DNA from: SOIA01 sp050116035 | GTDB lineage: Bacteria > Acidobacteriota > Aminicenantia > Aminicenantales > Aminicenantaceae | Assembly (NCBI GenBank): GCA_050116035.1 | Contig: JASFPJ010000024.1 | Location: forward strand, 1 to 18,546 | Direction of reading: 5' to 3' | DNA length: 18,546 bases | In this document: positions 1-7,687 of the stretch, piece by piece | How positions within the stretch are numbered: the stretch's first letter is position 1 | Layout: the number at the start of each line of letters is the position of its first letter | The notes under the pieces: generated by a model | Database searches by the model: none | The model's input: the letters and a program-made list of their open reading frames with translations, nothing else | Told to the model about the DNA's origin: nothing | Made by a program: the position numbers and the translations under genes

Positions 1-2750
1 CACAGGTAAATGCCTTCCGCGGCAAAGTCAACAGGCCTTAATTTGACATGGGCTTCCTGGAAGAAACCATCCGGGCTCAACGGGACCTTGAACAACCGGG
101 CTATTTCCCGGCTTCCCTTGGAGGGAACAGCAGCGGCGGACAGGACCAGTAAATCGGCGTCTAATGTGAGCCTCTGACCTAAAATGGGATCAGGAACAGT
201 TACCCTTAAAACAGGTTTGCCCCCCTCTGCGGCCGATTCCACCTGGGGCTTGTCCTCCGGATCCCAGCGAATGAACTTCACATCTTTCTCCGCTGCCTCA
301 CGATAATAATCCTCTGTGAACCCATAAGTTCTCATATCCCGAAAGAGAATATAGATGTCCATCTTCGGATTTATCTCTTTGAGTTTCAAGACGTTCTTTA
401 TGGCTTGGCTGCAACAAATACGTGCGCAGTAATTTCTGTCTTCCTGTCTGCAGCCGACACACTGGATCATCACCAGACTCCGGGAGTTGGTCACTCTTTT
501 TTCATCATTGGCGATCTGCTCCTCCAATTCGAGCTGGGTCAACACTCGGTCATCTTCCCCATACAAGTATTCGGTGGGTTTATATTCGTCAGCGCCCGTA
601 GCAAGGATAGCTGCGCCATGGTGGATTTTTTTGACCCTTCCTTCAGATTCCACAGTGGTGATGAAATTGCCCACATAGCCGGAAACATCCGTGATTGTCG
701 CATCGTGGGATACATGGATTAAAGGATGTCGATAAACCTTGCGGATCAGATCATGCAAATAGGCCTGAACATCCAGCCCTTCCAGAGTGGTATGAATTCT
801 TCGCGCCATTCCCCCTAATTCTGGTTCCTTTTCCAGCAGGTGAACCTCAAATCCCTGGTTGGCTAAGGCCAGAGCACTGGTCATCCCAGCCAGGCCACCC
901 CCCACCACTAATCCTGTCTTGTTGACGGGCAGATCGAATTCCTGGAGGGGCTCCAAATGGATGGTCCGGGCCACGGACATCCGAACGATATCCTTTGCCT
1001 TTGCCGTGGCTTCTTCCTTTTGTTTAGAGTGAACCCAGGAGCAGTGTTCTCTAATATTCGCCATTTCGAAGAAATATTGATTGATTCCCCCTTCCCGAAG
1101 CGTGTCCCTGAACAGCGGCTCATGTGTCCTGGGAGTGCAGGCAGCCACAACCACGCGATTAAGCCCTTTTTCCCGGATGGTGTTTGATATTTGCTCGGCC
1201 GCGTCGGTGGAACACACGAAGAGTCCTTCTTCCGCATGAACAACATTGTCTAAGGTGGAGGAGTATTCAACGACTGAAGGAACATCGACCACTCTTCCGA
1301 TATTTGCGCCGCAGTGACACACAAACACACCCACTTTGGCCGCTTCTTTGGAAACATCCTTTTCCGGCGGATAGACCCTGTCCCTGGCCAGTTTCCCTCG
1401 CCGGTAATCGAGGAGACGACCACAAATGGCTCCAGCCCCGCTGGCAGTCACAACCGATTCGGGGATATCCATCGGGCCCAGGAAGGCTCCGCTGGCGAAA
1501 ATTCCCGGGCGGGTGGTTTCCATAGGATTAAAAGGATTGGTTTTGCAGAATCCCTGAGAAGTGAGCTGGATGCCGAAGGTCTCAGCCAGGTTCTGCACAT
1601 CCGCAGGAGGGTTCAATCCAACGCCCAATACCACCAGGTCGAATTCCTCTTCCTTTACGCCTTCATCGGTCGTGGCATATCGTATGGTCACATTCTTTGT
1701 TCCCGGGATTTCTTTGTCTATCGATACGTAGCTTCTTATAAATCTAACCCCAGGAAGTTTTTCTGCTCTCTGGTAGAATCGTTCGAAATCCTTGCCAAAG
1801 GACCGAATATCGTTATGGAATATGGTTGCCTGCGTATCCGCATCATGGTCTTTGGCCAAAATCACCTGCTTCTGGATATACGAGCAGCATACCGCGGAAC
1901 AATAGCTGTTGCCGCCAGGGATAACCTCCCTGGAACCGACGCAGTGGATCCAGGCGATTTTATGCGGGTGCTTTTTGTCTGAAGGGCGCAATATCTCGCC
2001 TTCGTGTGGGCCTGTGGCGCAGAGGAGCCGTTCAAAGTCTAGACTGGTGACCACATTTTCCATCTCCCCATAACCATAGTCGCCCCGGAGCCTTGGGTCA
2101 AAAGTCTCATAGCCGGGGGATAGAACGATCGCCCCTACCTTGATATCTACCTTCTCCGCCTCTTGATGAAGATCTATGGCGTCATGCTTACAGATTCCCT
2201 GGCAGATCGTACATTTCTTGTCTTTAAGATAAAGGCAGTTTTCATCTATATAGGTGACAAGGGGAACGGCTTGAGAGAAATATATATGGATGGCTTTATT
2301 GGACGATAAGTCCTGATTGAATGGATCAGGAACCTCGACCGGGCAATACTCGACACAGACAGTGCAACCGGTGCATTTGTTCTCTATAACGTATCTGGGT
2401 TTTTTAACCAGGGTAACCGTGAAGTCTCCGGCTTCCCCTTCTACGCTGTCCACTTCAGTATAGGTCAAGATCTCTATGTTAGGATGCCTGTCGCACTCGA
2501 TAAACTTGGGAGATTCGATGCACATGGAACAATCATTCGTGGGAAAAGTCTTATCGAGCTGGGCCATCTTGCCGCCTATGGTGGGTGATTTCTCGACCAG
2601 GTAAACCCTAAAACCTGCCGTGGCAAGATCGAGAGCGGCCTGAATACCGCTGATCCCTCCGCCGACAACCATGACGTCTCCAAAATGGCTGTCAGCGAGA
2701 CTTTGGCAGAGCTTTTCAATTCGTTCTTTTTCCGCTAATTCTTTTGCCAC
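1..2750 (-). CDS. bamE: BamE-like double HdrA flavo-iron-sulfur protein (3' end beyond window)
   Basis: This is an HdrA-like subunit of the class II benzoyl-CoA reductase complex, open for 916 codons to the left edge, so its C-terminus is missing. Residues 27-60 hold an FAD-binding GGGISG motif. A DCSMC motif lies at 73-77. A 4Fe-4S motif is at C126/C129/C132/C136, and a second cysteine group at C172/C180/C183/C187. From about residue 472 a second HdrA unit starts with the typical VGVFVCHCGANI segment, followed by another FAD motif, VVGGGLAGM, at 615-623. The protein is therefore two HdrA units fused, the first lacking the usual N-terminal segment. I chose GTG at 2750: an in-frame TGA lies 15 bases upstream, AAGG precedes the GTG, and no ATG occurs before the FAD motif. 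By family knowledge HdrA flavins bifurcate electrons; a role in driving BamBC is inference. No in-frame TGA (selenocysteine) occurs in the visible part. The palindromic repeat at 2851-2973 separates it from fdhD. Confidence 0.88.
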   Translation of the reverse strand, partial: MAKELAEKERIEKLCQSLADSHFGDVMVVGGGISGIQAALDLATAGFRVYLVEKSPTIGGKMAQLDKTFPTNDCSMCIESPKFIECDRHPNIEILTYTEVDSVEGEAGDFTVTLVKKPRYVIENKCTGCTVCVEYCPVEVPDPFNQDLSSNKAIHIYFSQAVPLVTYIDENCLYLKDKKCTICQGICKHDAIDLHQEAEKVDIKVGAIVLSPGYETFDPRLRGDYGYGEMENVVTSLDFERLLCATGPHEGEILRPSDKKHPHKIAWIHCVGSREVIPGGNSYCSAVCCSYIQKQVILAKDHDADTQATIFHNDIRSFGKDFERFYQRAEKLPGVRFIRSYVSIDKEIPGTKNVTIRYATTDEGVKEEEFDLVVLGVGLNPPADVQNLAETFGIQLTSQGFCKTNPFNPMETTRPGIFASGAFLGPMDIPESVVTASGAGAICGRLLDYRRGKLARDRVYPPEKDVSKEAAKVGVFVCHCGANIGRVVDVPSVVEYSSTLDNVVHAEEGLFVCSTDAAEQISNTIREKGLNRVVVAACTPRTHEPLFRDTLREGGINQYFFEMANIREHCSWVHSKQKEEATAKAKDIVRMSVARTIHLEPLQEFDLPVNKTGLVVGGGLAGMTSALALANQGFEVHLLEKEPELGGMARRIHTTLEGLDVQAYLHDLIRKVYRHPLIHVSHDATITDVSGYVGNFITTVESEGRVKKIHHGAAILATGADEYKPTEYLYGEDDRVLTQLELEEQIANDEKRVTNSRSLVMIQCVGCRQEDRNYCARICCSQAIKNVLKLKEINPKMDIYILFRDMRTYGFTEDYYREAAEKDVKFIRWDPEDKPQVESAAEGGKPVLRVTVPDPILGQRLTLDADLLVLSAAAVPSKGSREIARLFKVPLSPDGFFQEAHVKLRPVDFAAEGIYL

Positions 2751-2850
2751 TTCTCTTTGCCTTCATCAGGCATGAGCCGGATTGGCCATACCTAACTTGA
2801 ATATATGATGTCCAAGGACGCCCTCGAACAATGAAAACAACTCGCATTTT

Positions 2851-2973
2851 GTCTTTGCGAGGCACAAAGTGCCGAAGCCATTCGACTTCTCTTGAAGTCG
2901 TCGCGAGCGTAGCGTGGCGATCTCATTCTTGTTGCATGAGATTGCCGCACTCGCTTCGCTCACTCGCAATGAC
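2851..2973. repeat. Interspersed palindromic (REP/MITE-like) element
   Basis: This intergenic block is built of nested inverted repeats. The outer ends GTCTTTGCGAG (2851) and CTCGCAATGAC (ending 2973) are complementary apart from one base. Inside are a tight GGCAC-AAA-GTGCC hairpin (2861-2873), a perfect CGACTTC-TCTT-GAAGTCG hairpin (2883-2900), and a longer imperfect stem pairing the arm ending in GATCTC (near 2924) with the arm starting GAGATTGCC (near 2939). The GCGAGCGAAGCG-type core and the terminal CATTGCGAG are familiar from dispersed repeats in many anaerobic bacterial genomes. An ORF across it is an artefact of the repeat. Within the operon transcript it should fold strongly and could set the fdhD/bamE expression ratio. 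Confidence 0.75.
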
Positions 2974-3003
2974 ATGCTGTATTCTCCTAATTAATAATTT
3001 ATA

Positions 3004-3816
3004 TTAATCTGTTGAACAGCCAAGCCGCTCAGGATGGGAATACACCGACAGGCTGCTCCCACGTGCATGGCCAACCAGGGTGATGCCCAGATCACGGGCC
3101 AGCGAAACAGCCGCCCCCGTTGGCGAGTGCCGCGAAACAACAACCGGGACCTGCATCTTTTCCGCCTTGAACAGCATCTCGGACGAAATGCGACCGGTGC
3201 TCAGCAGCAGTCGATCTCTGGTTGGTAGTTCCCTCAATAGACATTCGCCTTGGATCTTGTCCAGGGTGTTATGTCGTCCGATATCCTCAGCCACTACCAG
3301 CAGGTTTTTGGTATCGGCCAGGGCTGAGGCGTGCACACCGCCACATGACCGATACAGCACCATCTGCTCCTGAAGCTGTTTCATCAGTGAGAGCACCTCC
3401 TTGGGTGTAGCCACAAGATCCGATTCAACCCTCTGTCCCTGAGTTTTGAAAGTTGTGCCGCCGCCGCACCCAGAGGTGAGTGTGCGATGCTTTGGCAGTT
3501 CATACTCGGGATTGTTCAGTGTCACATCGGCCAGCGATTCCTCCTCACACACTCGCATGTTCGCCACGTCGCCGAAGCCTGAGATAATCCCCTCAGCGTA
3601 CAGGAATCCGAGGACAAGGCAATTCAGCTTGGTTGGAGTGCACAGGATGGTGACCAGTTCCTGGCGATTGACAGAGATGGCGAGCGCCATCTCACCGGGC
3701 AAATGACTTGAGGTCCTGCCCCATCCCTCGCCCGAAAAGCGATCGAAGGCCACGTCCGGTGCGACACCTTTCAGATCCGATTTGCTCATCGCTTCTTGCT
3801 TATTTCGCTTCTTCAT
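3004..3816 (-). CDS. fdhD: FdhD-family sulfurtransferase
   Basis: This 270-residue protein belongs to the FdhD family, which carries sulfur from a cysteine desulfurase to the bis-pyranopterin Mo/W cofactor of formate dehydrogenases. Conserved blocks are visible: the cysteine loop around C117 (TSGCGGGTTF), AEDIGRHNTLDK at 176-187, STGRISSEMLFKA at 206-218, and the SPTGAAV region near 231-237. The loop has only one cysteine: the position of the second Cys of a CxxC pair is Gly120. The gene starts 3 bases after the bamD stop and lies on the same strand between bamD and bamE. No formate dehydrogenase gene is present. In this context its target may be the BamB tungsten cofactor, which is inference. 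An internal Met10 is a possible alternative start. Family assignment is firm; substrate is uncertain. Confidence 0.92.
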   Translation of the reverse strand: MKKRNKQEAMSKSDLKGVAPDVAFDRFSGEGWGRTSSHLPGEMALAISVNRQELVTILCTPTKLNCLVLGFLYAEGIISGFGDVANMRVCEEESLADVTLNNPEYELPKHRTLTSGCGGGTTFKTQGQRVESDLVATPKEVLSLMKQLQEQMVLYRSCGGVHASALADTKNLLVVAEDIGRHNTLDKIQGECLLRELPTRDRLLLSTGRISSEMLFKAEKMQVPVVVSRHSPTGAAVSLARDLGITLVGHARGSSLSVYSHPERLGCSTD

Positions 3817-3819
3817 CCG

Positions 3820-4977
3820 CTAAATCACTTCCTGGAGAATTTCCGTGATGTCCTTTATCTCTATGGCTTCACTATCCTCCAGGTTCATCCGGCTATCCTC
3901 AAAATTGGTGATGCAGTATGGGCAGGAAGTCACCAGCACCTCAGCCCCGGCCGCGATAGCTTGTTCAACTCTGAGGTCGGAGAATCTTTCCCCTTTCGGC
4001 GTTTCCATCCAGATCCTGCCTCCTCCTCCTCCGCAACAGAGGCTGTTTTCCAGTGAATCTGCCATCTCGACCAGTTCTATACCAGGTATCTTCTTTAAGG
4101 CCTCCCGGGGTTCGTCATATATGCTATTGTGTCGACCCAGGTAACATGGGTCATGATAGGTCACTTTCTTCTTATACTCCTTGGTGAGCTCAAGCCTTCC
4201 CTCGCGAATCAGCTCGAATAAGTATTGGGAGATATGGACCACCTCGAAGTTCGCCATAAACTCGGGGTACTCGTTTTTGAACGTGTGAAAGCAGTGAGGG
4301 GAAGAAACAAGGATTTTCTTTACGCCATTTTCGATAAACGTTTTGATGTTTTCCCTGGCCAGGCGTTTGAATAATTCCTCATCACCGGTCTTGCGGATAC
4401 TTTCTCCACAGCAATTCTCCTTGGAACCCAGTATCCCAAAATCTGTCCCCGCCAGGTTGAGAATATTGGCTGTGGCTCTGGCAACATTCACCAGCCTTGG
4501 ATCGTAGCAGAGATAACAGCCGGGAAAATAGAGAAAATCCATTCCCTCGGTGAAGGTTTTTACAGAATGACCTTCTGCCCATTCAGCCCTCTTTTTTCGC
4601 TCTTCATTCAAGGGATTCCCTTCGCCGGAGAGGCTGGCGCGTATGGCGGAAACCGGTTTGGCGGATGCGGGAAATACTCCGTATTCGGTGGCTATCCTGC
4701 GCAGGGATACTCCGAATTCTATCTGTTTCACGTCCCTGGGGCACTGCTCAGGGCATATTCCGCAGGTCGTGCAGAGCCACATATCTTCAACTTCTATCTC
4801 AGTCAAACCGAATGCAGCCTGTCGGATGAGCTTGCGCATACTAAAGGATCTCACCCTGTTCCACGGACAGACCGTATCGCATAACCCGCATTGATAGCAT
4901 AAGTTGAAGGCTTCTCCACCGCTCTCTTTGATGACATCTATGATCTCCTTGCAAGGAGCTACAGTCTCCATACTCAT
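3820..4977 (-). CDS. bamD: BamD-like HdrD-type iron-sulfur protein
   Basis: With the chosen start this is a 385-residue HdrD-like (HdrC plus HdrB) electron-transfer protein of the class II benzoyl-CoA reductase complex. The N-terminal part has two 4Fe-4S motifs, at C27/C30/C33/C37 and C69/C72/C75/C79. The C-terminal part has two cysteine-rich CCG domains. The first has C154, NCCG at 188-191 and C229, with its last CxxC degenerate (SPHCFHTF). The second is complete: C278, C314/C315 in a CCGGGGG run, and C352/C355 (CPYC). A longer reading from 5037 would overlap bamC by 35 bases with an unfamily-like basic leader. ATG at 4977 has a good AGAGGA ribosome site and leaves a 25-base gap. In methanogens such CCG domains bind non-cubane clusters for heterodisulfide; here it probably links BamE to BamBC. 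Confidence 0.88.
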   Translation of the reverse strand: MSMETVAPCKEIIDVIKESGGEAFNLCYQCGLCDTVCPWNRVRSFSMRKLIRQAAFGLTEIEVEDMWLCTTCGICPEQCPRDVKQIEFGVSLRRIATEYGVFPASAKPVSAIRASLSGEGNPLNEERKKRAEWAEGHSVKTFTEGMDFLYFPGCYLCYDPRLVNVARATANILNLAGTDFGILGSKENCCGESIRKTGDEELFKRLARENIKTFIENGVKKILVSSPHCFHTFKNEYPEFMANFEVVHISQYLFELIREGRLELTKEYKKKVTYHDPCYLGRHNSIYDEPREALKKIPGIELVEMADSLENSLCCGGGGGRIWMETPKGERFSDLRVEQAIAAGAEVLVTSCPYCITNFEDSRMNLEDSEAIEIKDITEILQEVI

Positions 4978-5002
4978 TTGAATCCTCTTTGTTCGCCTTT
5001 TG

Positions 5003-5557
5003 TTATAAGTCCTTCTTTGACATTGACATTCGGGCAATGGTATCCATTATTTTTTGCAATCCATATTTTTTTGCCAGCGATTCCAATCCGATCTCCATCT
5101 CCTCCCGCTTCTCTTCTTCTTCGTCGACTTCCTCTTCCCTTTCCTCGTAAGTCAGGGCATCAGCCAAGCACCACTGAACACACATCGGTTCTGCCAAAGG
5201 CGGATCGCTTTCGCACATATCGCATTTCAGCGGGAGACCGGAATCGGGTTCTTTAAAAATGTCCCTGGCCGGGCAGGAAACTCCGCAGAAGCTGCACTCG
5301 TCATATTCCTTTCCGTTAATCGAATAAGTATGTCTGCCAGTGCATTCGGCTGGAGTATAGTCGCCGGCACGTATCGGGACATAAACATCTCTGAGTGGAT
5401 CATGAATCACCCGGATGCGAGACCGCGCTGGATTATTGCTGCTATACTTTGGCGTAGAATGAAAGGCGGAGCAGGCCACCTCACATGCCCGGCAACCATC
5501 GCATTTATCAAGATCAACTTTTATTACTTTAACGATTTTCTTTTTTTTCTCACCCAT
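5003..5557 (-). CDS. bamC: BamC-like ferredoxin subunit of class II benzoyl-CoA reductase
   Basis: This is a 184-residue polyferredoxin that feeds electrons to the BamB active-site subunit; BamB and BamC form the catalytic unit in Geobacter metallireducens. It has twelve or more cysteines in ferredoxin-type groups. The first is C19/C22/C25/C29. A middle group includes C72 and C88/C91/C95. The last group is C112/C115/C126/C130, enough for three 4Fe-4S clusters. Text such as STPKYSSNNPARSRIR and the C-terminal IGLESLAKKYGLQKIMD match what I remember of BamC. A strongly acidic, probably coiled stretch lies near residues 138-155. I chose ATG at 5557, which has AGAGGTGG about 8 bases upstream, over the in-frame GTG at 5569, whose ribosome site would be too close. 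The gap to the bamB stop is about 20 bases. Confidence 0.9.
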   Translation of the reverse strand: MGEKKKKIVKVIKVDLDKCDGCRACEVACSAFHSTPKYSSNNPARSRIRVIHDPLRDVYVPIRAGDYTPAECTGRHTYSINGKEYDECSFCGVSCPARDIFKEPDSGLPLKCDMCESDPPLAEPMCVQWCLADALTYEEREEEVDEEEEKREEMEIGLESLAKKYGLQKIMDTIARMSMSKKDL

Positions 5558-5578
5558 GACGGGGACCACCTCTCAGCA

Positions 5579-7585
5579 TTATTTCTTCTTTTTTTTCGAC
5601 GAAGCCTTTTTAGAAGGAGTATCTTCACTATCCGTCAAGATCCCCCTTTGTATGAAGTCTTCGCTCACGTAATCCAAACCCAGTTCATGTAAAGATTTTT
5701 GAGTCGGAATACCTTCTTTATTCCACCCCTTGAGTTTGTAATACTCGTCTAAGAGCTTCTTTTCAAGTTCGGGAAATCTTTTTTTCCAATGGTTCTCCGG
5801 AGGCTTATCATCTTTTCTCCTCATGCCTCTTCTTATATTGATGGCTCTCACCAAAGTCCGGTATCTCTTGGTCGCTTGGGTGAGTTTGTCTTCGTCCATT
5901 TCGATGCCGGCCCCTGATGAGATAAATTTCGGGTAATTGTGTATATGATACGGGGGTTTCAGGGGGAATGAGGATAAACCGGCGCACATCCCGAGCGCAT
6001 CATCGATGTAGTGCATCCTCTCTTGCCAGTCAACAATGTCACAGCACATTTCAACAGTGGGGTAATAGGGGAAGGAATTTTCTCCCCGGAGTTCCCAGTC
6101 CAGAAAATATTGTTTGAACTTTTCATCAGGAACCTGAAACCAGTCCTTGACGAACTCTTCTTTCTCCTCTCTGGTGGGAAAAGGCATCTGGGGAAACTGT
6201 CCCTCGATTTGGGTGATGTTGAGTTTCTCGCCGGTAGCATACATAAGGAAATAAATGGGATTCAGCATGGACAGTTTGAGAGGCATCTGCTCATGTTTTT
6301 TGATGTTATTATGCGCGTATTCCTCTGCGCCCTTGCCGATCTCTTTGGCTGCCCAATACGTGCCGTTGGCCAGGACATCTCCGATCCCTTCCCGCCGGAC
6401 AATTCTGTCAAGTAGCCAGTAAAACCTCTCATCGTTTGCGGCTGGCAATCCCGGCATATCTTTATCGGTTAAAATACCGTTTTCATAGAGTTCAAGGGCG
6501 AAGGCCATAACTTGCGGGGCTGAAAATGCGTCCACTCCGTATTCTGTTGCACGCTGAGCGATTTTTAAGCCAAAATCCAGGTTTGACATGGCTGCCATTG
6601 TGTAGGTCAGTTTGGAGAAACATTTCATCATGTATGTTGGAATTCCTGGGATGGAAAGTGTGGCCGCACATTTTAGCGAGCAGTTATAGCAGCTTATGAG
6701 CCGCTTTTGCGCATTTTCCATGGTCTCCGTCCACTCTTTTTCGACTTCGTCGGTCCAAAAATCTCTTCTGCGGACGCGGGAATTGCCCCACATGAAACTC
6801 TCGGTGTGCCACTTTTCATCATGGATTTTCATCTCTTGAGGTGACCCAAGCCTTGCTAAAATGGGCATAACTCCCGGAATCGGCTTTTCTTCCCGGATTT
6901 TGATATATTCCAGCACTTCATTACAAAGCTCCAGGTATTCATCCGGTTGGGCAATATTGATGTCCCCTGTTCCTCGAACAGCGATCGCCTTCAATCCTTT
7001 GTCTCCCATGACGGCCCCTATTCCGCCTCGGCTGGCACTGGAATGGCCTTGCTCGATAGAGGCAAAATAAACTCTGTTTTCACCGGCCAGGCCGATGGCC
7101 GCCACCTGGGCTCTTGGCTCATTCAATTCCTGTCGAATAAGTTCTGCTGTTTCAATGGCGCCTTTACCCTGCAGATGAGAGGCGTCACGAATTTCTACCT
7201 TGTCATTGTGTATCCACAGATAAACCAGGTTGGGGGATTGGCCGCGAAAGATCACTTTATCATAGCCGGCAAATTTCAATTCAGGCGCCCAAAATCCCCC
7301 CATCATGGAAAAGGCCATGAGCTTGGTCTGAGGAGAAATGGTAGACACGATGGTGCGATTACAACCGGTAGCGGGTGTGCCACATAAAAGACCAGCGGCA
7401 AATATGAGAAGATTATCTGGAGAAAAAGCTTCGACTTCAGGGGGTACTCTGTCCCACAATATCTTGGCGTTCGTACCCAATCCCCCCAGATAAAGCTCGG
7501 TTTCTCTTGGGTCCGTTGCAATCCTATCAATGCTTCCCCGGGTAAGATCAACTTCTAAACTAAACCCTGTCTCTGCGTACCTCAT
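5579..7585 (-). CDS. bamB: BamB: tungsten active-site subunit of class II benzoyl-CoA reductase
   Basis: This 668-residue member of the aldehyde:ferredoxin oxidoreductase family reduces the aromatic ring of benzoyl-CoA to cyclohexa-1,5-diene-1-carboxyl-CoA without ATP. The sequence is very like Geobacter BamB as I remember it, for example LYLGGLGTNAKILWDRVPPE at 31-50 and CGTPATGCNRTIVST at 68-82. Cysteines C299/C302/C306 with C534 fit the single 4Fe-4S cluster near the tungsten cofactor. E251, H255, H260 and C322 fall at positions I recall as active-site residues of BamB. SSASRGGIGAVMGDKGLKA at 182-200 is the family's cofactor-binding segment. The start has AAGGGG six bases upstream. A lysine-rich tail (roughly 655-668) looks non-conserved. 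A closely related arylcarboxyl-CoA substrate cannot be excluded. bamC follows about 20 bases downstream. Confidence 0.93.
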   Translation of the reverse strand: MRYAETGFSLEVDLTRGSIDRIATDPRETELYLGGLGTNAKILWDRVPPEVEAFSPDNLLIFAAGLLCGTPATGCNRTIVSTISPQTKLMAFSMMGGFWAPELKFAGYDKVIFRGQSPNLVYLWIHNDKVEIRDASHLQGKGAIETAELIRQELNEPRAQVAAIGLAGENRVYFASIEQGHSSASRGGIGAVMGDKGLKAIAVRGTGDINIAQPDEYLELCNEVLEYIKIREEKPIPGVMPILARLGSPQEMKIHDEKWHTESFMWGNSRVRRRDFWTDEVEKEWTETMENAQKRLISCYNCSLKCAATLSIPGIPTYMMKCFSKLTYTMAAMSNLDFGLKIAQRATEYGVDAFSAPQVMAFALELYENGILTDKDMPGLPAANDERFYWLLDRIVRREGIGDVLANGTYWAAKEIGKGAEEYAHNNIKKHEQMPLKLSMLNPIYFLMYATGEKLNITQIEGQFPQMPFPTREEKEEFVKDWFQVPDEKFKQYFLDWELRGENSFPYYPTVEMCCDIVDWQERMHYIDDALGMCAGLSSFPLKPPYHIHNYPKFISSGAGIEMDEDKLTQATKRYRTLVRAINIRRGMRRKDDKPPENHWKKRFPELEKKLLDEYYKLKGWNKEGIPTQKSLHELGLDYVSEDFIQRGILTDSEDTPSKKASSKKKKK

Positions 7586-7687
7586 TTTTTCCCCTTTTTA
7601 TTCATCCAGAAGTATCCCATTCTCTTTAAAATATTTAGATTCATCGGGATTTTTCCTTGGATGCTTTTTATCAAAAAAAGTATCTCC

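Noticed and set aside
1314..1982. 222-codon plus-strand ORF opposite bamE, plus other plus-strand ORFs in 1-2700
   Set aside because: The minus strand is continuously open for 916 codons with clear HdrA motifs; the plus-strand frames show no recognisable domain and are shadows.
1..2750. Selenocysteine in the HdrA-like protein
   Set aside because: Selenoproteins occur in bam systems, but no in-frame TGA is present in the visible part.
2766..2975. 69-codon minus-strand ORF between fdhD and bamE
   Set aside because: It is translated from the palindromic repeat, a common source of false hypothetical proteins.
3004..3816. fdhD as a sign of a formate dehydrogenase operon
   Set aside because: No formate dehydrogenase gene is seen in the window, and the gene is enclosed by bam genes.
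4978..5037. Longer bamD start giving a 405-residue protein
   Set aside because: It overlaps bamC, adds a basic leader unlike the family, and the ATG at 4977 has a better ribosome site.
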